A DNA stretch of 64,000 bases, from NCBI GenBank assembly GCA_009792885.1, contig WMCF01000016.1, positions 13,311,848 to 13,375,847 of the forward strand. Reading direction: 5' to 3'. Source of the stretch: Eremophila alpestris peregrina. Lineage: Eukaryota > Chordata > Aves > Passeriformes > Alaudidae. The first letter of the stretch is position 1. Every line of letters begins with the position of its first letter. Position numbers and translations under genes: made by a program. Positions 27,501 through 42,500 of the stretch are shown in pieces. The notes beneath the pieces are model-generated. The model did not search any database and had not been told where the DNA came from. It was given only the letters and a program-made list of their open reading frames with translations.

Positions 27501-30500
27501 CAGTATTGCTCTGGTCTTTCATTACTGATCTTACAGGTTCAATCTAAACATGTCTCCCTTCTATCAAAATGTCCCCTTGAGTTACAGATGGGAAATATGC
27601 TTTGGCTGTGCTTTGGTGAACCTAGTAGACCAGTCAAATGTTAATCCCTTCCTTTTTTCCCCTTGGAAGGCCTCTGGATCTGTAAGAAATAGTATAGATT
27701 CCATCATGGTTGCAAAGAACAGCCTGAGTCAGATGGTCTCCTCTTTTTCATAATCTTAGCAATCTCCCTTCCATAAGTGTCACAAAGAGCAAAAAGTCAG
27801 AACTGGTCAGTAAGTGTAAAAGTCTAGGAGGTTAGGGAAGTGACTGGCAACAGATTGGGAAAGTACTGAGTATTGAGTTGGGTGTTTAAGCAGATTACTT
27901 GGTTTGGAAGGAAGAGGAGCTGCAGATGGAGGCAGGGGGATAGGATGGACCCTAAGGTGTCAGGAAAGAACAGCAGCTGTGAGGTTGGTGGCATGAGGGA
28001 AGCAAGAAGTTGATCCATTTGTTGGAACTGCTGATGGTATAAGGAAGCAGGAGGTGCTGTGGAATCATCATGGTGTGTGACAGTCACTAGAGGATCACTT
28101 CAGAGAAGGAATCACAGGATCATTTAGGCTGGAAAATGCCTTTAAGATGATCACACCAAACCATTCACCCAGCACTGTGCATTCCACCACTAACCACATC
28201 CCTCAGTGCCACATCTACACATCCTTTAAATACCTGCAGGGATGGTGGCTCCACCACTGCCCTGGGAAGTCTGTTCCAGGGCTTGACAGTCCTTTCCATG
28301 AAGGAACTTTTCCTGATACCCAGTCTAAACCTCCAATGGCACAACCTGAGACCATTTACTCTTGTCCTGTTACCTGGGAGAAGAGAACAAGAACCACCTT
28401 GCTACACCCTCCTTGCAGGTAGTTGTAATCAGAGAAGGGATAGGCTGTGAGTTCATTAGAAACCCCTGAAACCAATTATTTTCCTTTCCTTTATAAAAGC
28501 TCTCCTTTTCCTGTCTAAGATGTGTGGGAGGCTCATGGGCTTAGGATAGAGATGACAGAGTAGACAGAAAGGGAGGAATTCATACAAAGGTCAGCAAGGA
28601 AAAAATTACAGACTGGATGTGGGAATTGCATTCTGAAGTAGACAGGAGTATTTCTTTTCCTCTTATTTCTTTGCCACTGACATTTTAAAAGACTGGGCAG
28701 AAACTGTCCTTCCTTTCCTTACCCTCCTGTCTCCAATGATTGCAGAGGGAAGATGTCCAATGCAGTTAGTATGGCATTAGTTATTTTCTCAGGTGCCAGA
28801 AATGAACTGCAGATGAGTTTTTGTGCCCTCTGAGAGTGCTCACTTTGTTCTAATACAAGCTTAAAAGCATTGAAAATGGCATCTAAGTTTTTTATTCCTT
28901 ATAATTTCCACACCACTAACTCCCTTACATTTCACATTAAGCTGGGCTTTTTTTGGATTATTTGCCTTACATAAGGTTTTAAAAATTTTCTGTCCTCTGA
29001 AAGAGTTAGAAAACAAATTATTTGGTCAAATTGTGTTAAAGCTGTTTGCCTCTATTTGCATGGTATTTGTGAATTTGCAGGCAAATTTGGATTTGCAGAC
29101 AAATTTCAACATGTGTGTGTTTTGTTTGTCTGGGTAGATCAGGGGATTCTTGTCCAAGTTCTCTTCATGTGGAAGGATCTCCACTTCTGCCTGCTGGCAT
29201 TTTTGGACCTAATTCAGCTCAGAGTTTTAAGCCAGTGGTTAGTATAATGTGTATCTCCAGGGGCTTAATGTCATGTGTCTCTAATGGCTTGAAGTTCTTC
29301 TGAGACCCATTAGTAACTGGAAGAGGATGGACTGCTGGTTTGTGTGAGGAGAAGCTTCCTCTGTGTCTTGTAGAGTGCCTTTGATTGCATCCTTGAAGAA
29401 ATCTGCTGTCATCATTAGCCACCCTTTCTGAGTAAGTTGCCCTGTTAAGGTTGCTGAGTGATTACTGCTGATTCTGTTTCCTTAGCTTACAGATGGGCAG
29501 TGGCTCAGGCTGTCCAGTAAAAGCCCAAAATGGTGTTCATAGTGCTGTTTGGCAGAGACAAACCTGCTTTGTGCCTCTGTAGTTACAGTGAAACAGGATC
29601 AGTAACAAATAGAGATTTGTGCTTCACCAGGGCGTGGTAAGAACAGTAGAAGGTGATCAAAGCAAAGTTATGTCACCATGCATTTGGGGAAGGTTCCATG
29701 TCAACAATATTTATATTCAGTGTGGTACTCCTGTTTTACAGACTTCATGTTTTCACTCTGTTCTGGGATTCTCTCTTGACTCAGAAGATAATAAGGCCAA
29801 GTGTATTTTGTGCAGCAGATCAGACCTCTGACTTTTCTGTCTTCAGCAGCACAGGAGCTGTTCTGAGGACAGCAGTAACCTACTGCAGTCTGTGCAGAGC
29901 TATTAACTGCTTATGTGAGGAGCTTTGCAAACAGTCTACAAACATTAGTTTTGCTTGGCTGGAGGCTGTAAGAATGATTTGCCTGTCATATTAGATCATA
30001 ATATTTTGGTGGGGTTTTACTGTTCTTTTGTAGTTTGATTTCTTCAAACACTCTTCCAATACAAAGGAATTGTTGGTTTGCTGCATATAGAAGTTACTTT
30101 GTTAAGCTGTAGATGTGAGATAGTTTAGCCAATTCCACAGAGGCATTTTCATACTCTTAGACCAAGACTAGATAATTGCCATTTTATGCTTATGGGAAAT
30201 TACTGATTTTCAAAATTCTGGGGGGGATTCCTCCCATTTTTGCAGGGTGGGGCATGAAGGAAACTTCCATGGGCATTCTGGAAGGAGAGCAGATACAGTA
30301 CCTTTCTTATATCTACTGCCTTTTGCTGTTCTCTGAGTGAAATGGAAGACACTTGGGTCAATTTGTTATTCATTATTCTGTGAGGTTCCTCCCAATCCTG
30401 CCTTTTTCATATTTCAGCTTTTAATGGGGAAATATTTCCTCACTCCAGAATTTTTGTTCTCTAAATTATTCTGGCTACATAATATGTTTCTAACCCCAAA

Positions 30501-33500
30501 AGAATACTGAACCCAAAAAGTTGGATATAATGCTGCCCCAAAACTTACACCATTTATTTCTGGGGCATAAGGCCCTAAAGCAAAGATGATAAGAGTGTGA
30601 CTAAGAAACTGTGAGACATTATACCACTTGCAGTGGTAAATAGAAAAAAGATATTCTTGTTTTCACTGTTATAAAGAATTAAGGGAAGCAAATATCTCCA
30701 AACATGAACAGATCAAGAAATTGCCAAATTGAAAAGAGATTGTTTGACTTACTGTAAAATATTTTAAATTTAGAATTACTCTTAAAAGGTAAACATTTTG
30801 ATATTATACTTCATACTTAGTGTGCCATTTATTGTTTCTTAGTCTGGAATAGGTATTGCTGGGTATATTTGATCCTTGTTGAACTCTCCCTCTGGAAACA
30901 TGCACATTCTTTAGAGTATTTGTTCATGAAATACTGAATCCCACTGATCTTTTTTTAAAATGAAGTTAAGCTTGTTTTCTCTTGTCTGTGTTTTGTGGAA
31001 AACATGTTAAACCCTGTTTAAAAAATGCAAACAATTCAGCCAGTAACAGTACTAACACTCCAGTCTGAAGTTCAGTACTTCCTTTCAATCTGCAACATGA
31101 GAATCTGGAGCAGTTAGTTAATAGCTGGCTTAATAATTGAGGAAAATTAGTCAAAGTTTTAAGCACTGGTGAACTTACCTCCTAAAGTCTGCAGGAAAGA
31201 TTCTTCTGAGCCTTTCTCATTTATAACTGTTCCTTTGTATCGGTGCTGTTGCTCTTGATTAAAAGGGTTTTTAATCCAAGCCAGTTCACTTGGGAGGTCA
31301 GGCAGGCTGATTTCCATGGTGCTGATAAGACAGATGTTTAGCATAAAAGTTGGGTATTAAAATAAAGAGTCCTTGTTTGGTGTGGGGTTTTTGTTTGTGG
31401 TGGTGTGACTTTTTCCTTGCTTCTTATACCTGTCCAAGGTAAGAGTTAGTAATACAAAAATAATGGATTTTGGAGAGGCTTCTACATTTCAGTGGAAAAC
31501 TCAGTTACAAAGTGCTGTCTTCTGGGCTTGTATTATTGATGAAAACAACTTTTATCCTGAACAGCAGAAGTGAAATGAGTTGCATTAGAAGTGTTTCAAA
31601 GAGCTCCTGACTGGTTTTAAACCTGGTAAGGAAAGTCTCTTGTTATCACACATGTTCCATTAAGTGTAACATATCGCTGTGATTGCTGAGGCTGCCTGGC
31701 TCTCCAGCAAGCACATTAACCCAGTGCTTTAGTCTGAGATAAGAAAGGAGCCTGTTCTTCATATCTTCATAGCAGAAGAAGCAATGCAAGCTGGGGGAGG
31801 GGAGGAATGATTGAAAACTGTAAAGAAGTTCTAAAAATACATTGTTTGGCCTGAAAGATGGCACTGTAACTGCAGGAGGTTTTTTCTGTGGTTCAGGTTG
31901 CAAAGCAGCAATCCTTCTCTTTCCATATAATACTGAGATGGCACTTAGCTAAAGTGTTCCTGAGCTTGGAGGCTGTTTGGCACCTGCTGAATTCCTCCAT
32001 GCTCCTGCCTGTGGAATTGTGCTGTGTGATGTGTTTGTGAAATGGCTTTAGGTATTCAAAACAAAAGGAAAGGGACGAACTTTTCCCATTCATCCTGATG
32101 GTTTATAAGTCTGTGTGGCAGGCTAATATCTACATGGAGGAAATAAATATGAAGAATGTCAGTGATATAGATATATAGCTGACTGAGGAGAGGTGGCATT
32201 TCAGCTGACATTGCTACTAGAAGAAATATGAACTTTAAGAGAGAGAGCTTTATGTCATTTTACCTCAAACTCTATTTGAGGTGTAAAATGATGTATGTTT
32301 GTGCTTTTCTTTATGGAAGTGAGATTGGGTGTTTTCCATGGTTTTATTGTGGGAGGGTTCCAAAATATGAGTCCTTTTCTTTCAAGAGTTTGAAAAACTC
32401 TACTTCCAGTTGTTCTGCTTCACTGTATGGCAACATCTAAATTGGACCTGTAAAATAAAACCTTTCTCTCCCTTTTATCAGCTCTTCCAGTTAAGGGAAG
32501 TTTTAAATGAATAATCTCTTGAAATGAGTTGAAGGTGTATTTGTACAAATGGCTAAACTGCCTGGGGGGGGGACTGCCAGTGTCTGGAATCACTGGAGCT
32601 GGCAGTGCTGCTGAGTCCATGTGCACTTCCTCTGGCACACAGCTCCATTCTGAGTTATCCCTTCCTGTGTGTCCCCAGCTCCTTGTTTGTGCTCTCATGC
32701 TCTGATGGCCTTCAGTGAAGCTGATGCAGACACAGGATCAAGTGTCTGGTCTGCACTGAAGTGCACCCAGCTGACATAAGGGAGAGGGGCCCCTTGGGGT
32801 GCAGTGGGTTACCAAAGGTGTGGGAATGTGAGGGTGGGGACACTGCCTCTTGCTGCTTACTGAAAATGAGAGCTGAAGTGAAACTACCACGTGGGGATGC
32901 AACTTCATTTTGTGTTGCCAAAGATGAGGCTTCTGCCTCACAGTGGCACTTGGCTATTCCCATTCTTAATACAGATTATAGAAGAGTCCAAGCCCTTCCT
33001 TTTGGTATTACTCAGCTGTTAGGCTTGAGCAGGATGTCTTCCATAATCCTTCTGTTCTCTCAAAAGCTCTTTGGTTTCCCATTTCAGTTTTAATCAGGTT
33101 TTAAGGACTGATCCAGACAAGTTTGGAGAGAAGTTGAGTGTTGTATTTAGATAAATATTTATGGGTCAGTGTTTCTAACAGCCTTCCAGAGAGGCTCTGA
33201 CTGAACTGTGGTGCTATAATTCAAATGTTAATGTTGGTCTTTGAATTTGACAAATTAAAAAATCAAGTGGTTTTTTAAAATTGATCTTCCTTTGCCTAGC
33301 TGAAATGATAAAGTCAGTAATTCAGAAAAGGACGTTGCAACTGTAGTGGGAAGGCACCTGCTGATTAAAACACTTTCCTGCCACTTTTATTTACAAACAC
33401 TATCAAGATTCTATAGTTCTTCCATTTAATCTGACTGAAGTTGTATTTCTGTTTGCACATGTGCTTTTTCTGATTACTTTATAAATAGTAGGTGTTGACA

Positions 33501-36500
33501 CACAATATTTCAATGGAAATTAATGGAAATTGATATGTTGCAGATTTAATGGACTGCTGGGTTTTTTTGCTATTGATTTAATTACTTTTTTTTTTTTGTC
33601 TTACACTTCGTTTTTTTCTTGTTTTCTAGTGTCAATTTACAGTATTTGGTTTTATGACAAGAATGACTGTCATCGAATAGCAAAACTCATGGCTAAGTAA
33701 GTACTGGGCCTTCTCATTCTGTAACCCTTTTAGGACTTATTAAATGTGTCTGGTTTTTTCCTCACTCTCCTGAAAATAGAGGAATACAACATTCTTGATC
33801 ATACAAGTTTTTTTTACTAATGAAAATTACAGCTTTGTTTTTAAAAAAACTGCAGCATTAAAATTTTCAGTTGAGTGATAAAAAAAGAATTAAAGTATTA
33901 ATTGGCATTCTCCAAACAAAGCAAGTATGAGCACTGTGTATTATTTTATATTCTATTTCGTATATGGATGCTGGCAAAAGATTTTGTAATGCAGAGAGTG
34001 AAATGAAATAAATGATGGTTGGGGTTTTTTGGTTGGTTTTGTGGTGAGCTGTCTTTTTCTTGGAGCTTGTGGTTTGTTTGGAGTTTTTAAGGTTTGGGTA
34101 TTATTCCTGACTAAAGTGAAGAGATTACAGAATAGTAGGAGAACTAGGTAGAATTTTCTAGAATTAGAGTGTGTTTAGGAGAATAAGCAAAACTGTGAAA
34201 CAATAAGAGGTTGCTGTTGCTAGTTTCTGGATTTTTTGGTAGTTACTCTTGCTGAAATGCAAAATGTAGATGCTGCACTGCCCAGGGTATGTTCTCATCC
34301 CTCAGTCTCAGCTTTGCCCCTCTTTGCTCTCACACTGCTCTCCTGAGCCCTCTTATCTCTGGCCTGTCTTCAGCAGATTGTCAGGGCTTGCCAGCCAGGC
34401 CATCCTGGAGACTTGCACAATTTAATTACATGGAAATAGATAATATTTAATTATATGAAAATTAGTCACAATGTCGATATTTAAAGCTGAATTCTAATTT
34501 CTTAGTGCAGGGGGTTTGGTGTGGGTTATTTTGGCTTTTTTTTAATTATTCTTTTTGCACAGAAGCAGTGAGAGACAACACTAATGACAGACATTGGTAT
34601 CAAGATCTCTTTCTAAATTCTTATTCTTTTTTCTCATCCTGATAACCTCATTTCCCACTTTTATTTTTTTTCTTCCTAGTTATGTTGGGCTTGTTACTGT
34701 GATTTGGTTTGTCCATGTCTAGGGTTAACTGTAAGGATCAATGGAAAACAATTGTGTGAAAGTGACTCTTGGATGTTGTTACCAAAACAAATAAAACATC
34801 TGCTGCCTCTCCTCTTTATAAACATCAGAAGGACGTGGCTTTCTCTTCTAATCTAAACGCATTAGGGTAATGTTTGAGGTGTGAGAGATCTGAACCCATC
34901 AAACTCTCTGTATTCAGTTCTGTCACACACAGCTGCAGGGCTGAGCTAAGTTTCAGATAGCAAACCTTGAGTCCATTTGTGTTGAACTGATCTGGTCACT
35001 GTGGCACAAACGATGGGCTGCAGATACTTCAGGAGTCTTGAAAAGTGTGATCAGGTAACAGACCAGTCCATAAAGCACATTTACCCCTTTGGTGGGCTGC
35101 AATATTTACACTTTCTTCCAAGAGTATTAATTTTGTGCTGTAGGTATTTTTGTCTTTGGGGTAGAAATTTGGATTTGCACCCTCATGGTAAAGTGGAGTT
35201 TTTCTTAATCACTGATAGGAAAGAGTGCTGCCTTTATAATACTTCAGCACTTCAAAAACATAACCATAAAAGGTTCCAAGGAGATTTGCATTCTCTTCCC
35301 TGCATTTGACTTGACCTTATTGTGCCAGACTGAGTTAACAAGATTGCAGGCCATCCATTTATATTTTGGTGGCTTATCTTTGAAAAGAAAAGTAAATTAG
35401 GCTTTGTAATCACAGACTTCACTTCTCACGTTCTCTCCCTGCCCCTGCCCTTCTGTGAGGTTGTGCCAGGTATATTTTCAATGCTGTAACTCCAGATATT
35501 CTTCAGCAAACTGTCACAGCAGCTCCTGTGTCCCTGAAGGAATGTGTGCCTCTTCCACTGTCTGATATAATGGAAAGAAACAGCAGGCCTTGCTTAAAAA
35601 AGATTTAATCCTGGATTGCACACAGAGCATGTTCAGTGTACAGATTTGCATTAGTTGACTTCTTTCCTCTCAGGAAAGGTATTTAGGTATTTGATTTACA
35701 GATGTATTTTTTTTTAAAGAATTGTAGAATTTTCTGAAATTAAAGCATTTCATAGGAGTCATCAAACTCCTGATTTCAGAAACAATTCATTTGTGTCAAG
35801 TTAAGATGACTGATTGAGGGATGACCTTTTTAGAAGGAGTAGGGCAGAAACTGGAGGGCTTCAAATATTTGAGAAAACTGTTGCATTCTGACCTATAATT
35901 TTGTAGAGGGGTTATTTTTAGCTTAGTTTCTAAGCTTGTTTTACCCTGTTTCAGTAGTCAGACCCAGAGTGGCTTCTGAAATACAGACAGCAGACTAGAA
36001 TTGGGGAAGAATCTCAGAGTGCTGGGGATACAGTTTCACATTTGATTCCATTACCACCACTGAAATGTAATGTGCACAAGACAGAAGATGGAGTTTGAGC
36101 TATTAGACAATTACCTAGATGAGAAGAGAATTCAAAAAGAAAGCAAACTTTAAAAAGGTAGCTAACACTTCATAATGAACAAGGGCAAAATATTATTAAA
36201 TGTTTTTCAGAAGTTTTTATGAGACATTTCTGTGAAATGGTTGCACTCTTTGAAGGAGTTTCGCTGTGAGTTCAGTGAGCTCTGTTTTCATGGGAGGATG
36301 TTTTATTGGAACCTTCTGGGCCAGCTAATTGAGGCAGGGGAGTCTCAAGTGAAGCCTTTGCTTTCCCTGCCAGGCAGCACGTGTGACTTCACCCAGAATC
36401 TTCCCTTCAACTGAAGTGTTTCTTCTTTCTTATACAATTATGTGACATTTAACATCTCAACAAACCATTGTGATTCTCTTACCTTGCCCTTTCTCATCAT

Positions 36501-39500
36501 TATCTTTGGAGTTGAGTTTGGAGAGGTCCTAAGGCAGGCCTGGGTGACCACATGAGGTGCTAGAACAAAATGTTCTCTCCTGGTGTCACCATAGAAACAC
36601 CTGTGGAGTGCTGAGCTGCTCCATGCACAGTCTGCAGTTCTCAGAAATCACCAGGGTTACACTGGCCTCCCTGCTGTAACCTTGCCAGGTGACTGCTGCT
36701 TACAGAGAGGCCTGGAAGCAATCAGAAGCTTGTATGAAAAATTCTGAAAGCAAGATTGAATTGTTAAAAGCCAAATCTAACCCTTTTTCAACTTAACACA
36801 GTTAAACTCTAGTGAAGTAAAGGAGCTTGGTAGCCAGAAAACTGGGAAGAATCTTGCAAAACTTGAACTATTTTTTTTCCTCAGAAATGTCAATGTAGAG
36901 GTGCATATAAATAATTACAGTCTATAAAATCTAAAGTTTGTCCAGAATCCTAAGTGACCCAAAAAAACTGGAGGCTGGAATGATTGACACTTCCCATGAT
37001 TGTTGTGATGGCACCTCTTGGCTCCCCCCTCAGCCATCAGTTCCACAGCATGAGAGCTCTCAAGTGACATGCCAGCTCCAGAGCTCTGCCCTGTTTACAG
37101 TGCTTGTTTTTTCTTAACATATTTGATTAATGCAGGCTTAAAACAGAAGGGATTACGGGCTGGTGTGTGTTTATTTCAAGAGGATAAGCTTTAGTGCATT
37201 GCACAGCCATGTATATCTTGTAAACTGCATATGGATTAGGAGTATATGCTGCTTTTACTTTTATTAATGAAGTGACCAGGTACACATCAGCTTCTTGCAT
37301 CTCTTACCTGTCCTTCAAATGGAAGCTTTTCATACTTGAGGCAGGCAGGGGTGGAGCAGAAGTGCTGAGTGAACCCAGGGCACCAGAGGTAATGCAGGTA
37401 ATTGGAACAACCACAGGGCAGCTTGAGCAGGAAATGCTTTGCTGTTCCTTCCGGAGCCTTTGGTGGGGGTGTGAGGGGTAACTTGCTCTAAGTCCTCTTG
37501 CAGACTGATTCCTGAGACATCTGGTGTGAGCCAGCTCTTCCTATCCACTGTCTCTGTTGCATAATGGTAGGCCTCATCCTAAACTGGAACTGTTTGGTAA
37601 TAGGTTTTGTTGAATGACATGGCTTGACTTGGCTAAATACAGAAAAATGCATGTTGGGAAGTAAAGAGTAAATACTGTATCAGTCTGTGGTGTAAAACGT
37701 GCTTTTTGTGTATCATGTGCCTGGATGTCCACATATTTCATTGTAAAAATGTATAAACATGAGAGTTTTATAGGAGTAATGTTTACTGTAGGCCAGCTTT
37801 GTGAGAGACAGCCCAGTGCTCTGTGAATGGGAGATAAATTGCACAGACCATTTGACAATTTGTCTCCTATAAACCTTGTAGCAAATGAAAACTTGTGTAA
37901 CTTTGGTTAGCTATGTGTTAGGCTTTTATTCAGGCAGAAAAATGGGTTAATGTGCTGGGAGTGCATTTTTCTTTGCTGCTTTTTTGCAAGATCTTAGCTC
38001 TGGTTAATTTTTTAAACCCTGTTTCTCCTTTCCTTTGACAGAGTGGTTGAACAAGAAGCTCAGAGGTCACAGCAAGTTTCCCAGGACAGAAAAAGCCCCA
38101 GCAGGACCAATGGCTGCAATGAAAACAGGCCCATTGACATCCTGGAAATGCTTAGTAAAGCCAAGGATGAATATGAACGAGTAAGTGAATGTCTCTTTTC
38201 TGGAAAGAAGTTTTTAGCACATCAGCTGTGCTTTGTTTAAAGGGTGGGAAGTCTCTGCAATAGTTCCAGCAGCCTTGTTTTCAGACTGATGTGTTGTTCC
38301 CTCCCTCAGGGACACTGTAGTAGGAAACATTCTGTGATTTCAGGCAAGATGGATTGAATCCTGATCATGTGGTCCAACTTGAAGTGTAGCAGGGTAGACC
38401 CATTTTATAATGATTTCTCCTGCTGTGAGAAAATCTTGTCTCTAGGAATAGCAAATAAAAATTGTGCCCAACAGCATCTGTCTCTTCTTAGTCTCAAAAG
38501 ATGTCTTGTGGCATTAGAGACTGAGTCATTCAGTACATTTGTAGACTCTATGAAGCATTTTTCTTATTAGCTGTAGACTAAATGTAACAGTTCTGTTCCT
38601 TTGTCTTTCTGTTCCTCAGTTTATTACTTCTGTCTACTGTTTCTGCCTTTAATAAATTAATTCATCTTAGAAGGAAAAGTCTGTTATCCTTTGCCAGTGC
38701 TGAATTCACAAGATTACATGAGGAATGTTAGTTCTCTGAGGAAAGAATGACTTTATATAGTGGTGAGGACCAAATTCATACATGCAGGGTGAATATACAG
38801 GTAATGTGTGGGAGATCCAGAAATGGAAACAGAGATTCTGAACATGCCCCTTCCCCAGTGTGATGCTACAGGAATGTGCCATAGTAAAGCAATGTGTGAT
38901 ATTGCACTGCAGAGCCATGGGGTGCTTCTGTGCCTGTGCTGCTGGCAGAGGAGGGAGCACATCTGGACAGTGCTGGATTCCTTGCAGGAGCTGCTGTGCA
39001 GCAGAGTTCCTTTGAGTAGCTGGGATTTGAGTCTTTGTGAGATTCCAGATGGTTAAAATGCAGTGTGGGATGAGGAGAAAAAGTGAGCATGTGGATTAAA
39101 GTTGTATGAGCCAACTTAACCTGTCCCTGTCTGATGTGCACTGAGGTCAGGTCAGTGTGATAAACAACACTGTCTCTTTGACCCAGGCTAGATACTAATT
39201 TCTGGAAATGACTCATGTTCTTTTAATGCTTTAAAATACAGATTAAAAAAAACTAATTCTGAATGTGTGTCAGTGCTGTTTGGGGAGAAGGTGTCTCTGT
39301 ATGAAGGCCAGCATTGTGCAAGTAGCAGCTCTGTGAGATCACAGAAGGAAACATCACAACCTGCATGATTCATCTTTCAGTGGTGGATCAATTGAGACAG
39401 ATTTGAAGAAATTGAGGTCTTTTTGCAAAGAAGGGAAAAGTCCCATACCACAGGAATGCACAGCTTTGGTAGTGCCCTCCTGGTGTGATGAAGCCTTTCT

Positions 39501-42500
39501 CCTTCTTTGTCCTTGCAGTATTGGATAATACACATTTCCAACAAATGGCTCTTGGATGGCTCAGGGTATTCCAGCTTCTCTTCTGATTTTCAGATCTTTT
39601 TCATATGAGAGTACTGAAAAGCTTTTGCTAGAGACAAAGTTCCTAAACATCATGGGTGAAGCTCTGTAGACAAGTAACATTCTGATGAACGGGAACTGGT
39701 GTGCAGATATTTTAATGGACAGACAAACATCTGTGATGCCAATAATACAAAAGTGAAATAGGCAGGGTGTGGGCTACAGCAGAGCTACTTCAGAACAGGG
39801 GGCTTTATATCTTTATTTCTTTTTTGTATATGTGTGTGTTTGTTTCTTGATATTTTTAGAACACCAGTGAAACTGGAATAATTCCTTCATTTCATTTTTG
39901 TGTGTAAATGAGCCATAAATGAACCTGTTCATGGTGATCCCATCAGAGCCTTCAGTGATTGTAGTGCAGTTGTCAGAAAAGCAGAACTGAACAATGGTGG
40001 TCATGTTTCAAGCAAATTTCTTTGGAGAATGTTCTCTTGACCACCTCAGCTTTAGCAACAAACCCCTGGCATGTTAATTTTGGAGCTCTTGTAGCCAGTG
40101 TATGCCATTGTTAATGTGATAAAGTAACTGACTTGTTTGGAAGATGCTTCTTGAGAGACCTTTCCTGTCTTAATTTTTTTTTCATTTTATGGCACTTGGT
40201 AATTATGCATGAATTTGTATTTAGGAGCAGAAAGTACTTATCTTCTGGTACATTCCAGATGGATCATACAGTAATCCTTGTGTGCAGCCCACATGAGATT
40301 GGCAGAGTGTCAGCATGAGAAGGGGGCAGAGGGAGTGAAAAAGAGATTTATGAAGGTCTGAGTGATTTAATCTAGGATTCCAAATCAGCTTAATCCTTCA
40401 AGTACACACTACATCAAGCCCATATGTGAAAATGAATGAACTCTGAGATTTAGTTGTTTTTTTTTTAATGAAGTGAATGGATGCTTTTTATAGTGTGGGT
40501 TTGTGTGTGTATTTCAGTATGAGCAGGGAAACACACTGCAGCTTATCCTCTAGTGAAAAGAAAACTCTGCCTCTCCTGGTTTTATAACTAAAAGGCCTCC
40601 GGCATTTCAGGCACAAGGAGTTCTGACCTTCAAGTTAGTGACTAGAAGTCAGAAAGATGCAAGAGTCTGCTTCTCTTCTCTGTCCTTAAATCACAATATA
40701 TAGGCTTGATTTTGTATTCATTGCTTTCAATTAGAATTTGAAAACAAAAGAATAAAGCTCAGATTGCCTTTAATGCATTGCTAAAATGTTTAACCCATAT
40801 TTTTCTGCTCTGGGTAAGATACCAGAGCAATCACCATGTGTGATGCCAATGGCTGAGCTCTATCATATGCATCAGGTGTAGTTTACCCACTGAAGGCTGG
40901 GTTATTCTACAGTCTGGGTTTTTCCACTGGTAATTTTAATGGTAATAGAATAGCTATAATTGCTTATTTTTATGTTTATTAAAGAGGGAAGTCAACTCCA
41001 CCTGAAACATACTGTGTTGTAATGCAACTCTCTTGCCTGGTTTTGTCTTGTTCATAGGAAACCAAATTAACACCTGAAAATAAATGTACATGGTTGGTTA
41101 AATCTGGTGGAAATGTCAGTGATGAGCTGTCTTTCCATCCACTTGGAGTGCTTTCTCACAAGGTTTATTTTTTTCCCTAAGCAATTCTAGTTTGGGTACC
41201 TGATTGAATGAAGTGTAGCAAACTTCTCTGTTAGCAGCCAATGCAGATACAGGATGGGAAAAGCCCACCTTTTTTTTTTTTTCATGTATCATATTCATTC
41301 TTAGTGAAAAAGTATAAAGCCAGTTGTATTTTCATGGTATTTTTCTTATAATAATTAACAGTAGAAGCTTTATGACTGCATATCAGATTCTGGATGTCTT
41401 GGTATGATTTTTATTTCCTCAGGTTTGTGAATTCCTCAGTGTCTTACAAATAGCAGTGCTTTGTACATCATCTGTATTTCAGTCTCAAGTGCCTTGTAAA
41501 CAGGACTATATAGTGGGTAAAGGTAGACAAAAACTCATGTATTTATATTAATTTTTTTTTCATTTTTTTCCCTCCTCAGAATCAGATTAGTGACCTAAGT
41601 ATTATATCAAGTTCTGGAATGCAACAGAATTCAAATCCTCCAAAGGCAGAAAGCACAGAGCCTTCAGAACAGAAGCCTTCATTACAAGTGCAAGAGCAGG
41701 TATGTTTTATCCCTAAAAACCCTAAACAAGGGGTTTTTTTCATTTAGTACTTTGTTTTGGTACCAAAATTGATTTTTTTCTTAAGATGCCTTAAGTGTTT
41801 GCCCAATGTATTATCACTAAACAAATGAGTGTGAAGACTTTTAGGATCTTAAATTCTGACTTTTGACATTTTAAAAATAAGAGGCTATGTCCACACAACT
41901 GTGAATATCCCAGTTTAAATGGGCCAGCCTGGCTGCTGGAAGAGGTCAGTCTGTGATGATGTGTGGGATGACTTGGAGAGACAAGCAGCAAGAAAACATG
42001 ACCGTGCCTGGCAGTCAGGTCTTTCCCTCAGGAACTCAAGCCCTGGTGTCCTGTCTCAGACATTTACTGAAGGTTTGTCTGTGCTCCAAAGCCTTGTGGT
42101 CCTGCACAAGGAAGCTCCTACAAGATTTTGTAGGGATAAATGAGGGATAAAGGAGTGAGTGAGTTTGCTGTAAGGGGAAGTGCCGTGGGCCTGCCTGCAG
42201 TGCCACCCAGTGGGCACGGCACGGGCCCTGCTGCTGCTCCCCGAGTGCCCAGGGGAATCTCCTCTCCCTGCCGTGGCTCCGTGGGCAGCTTCTGGTGCAA
42301 TAAATCACCGTGCCCAAGGAGGGAAACCCCCAGGAAAACGTGGGCAGATTTGCACTCAGTGCTTGTCAGTAAAATACTCGGAGGAGTGGTTGTAGTTCCT
42401 GGTTTGGGTTAGGGCTGGGCTGGGCTGCAGGAATCTCACTGAGTGACAGTGAACTTAAACGAGGGCTGGGGAGTTTGCTGGGATTATCAGTCTTTTAATA

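Noticed and set aside
28147..28422. 91-codon + strand frame in intron 3
   Set aside because: It is an antisense reading of the CR1 fragment, not a gene.
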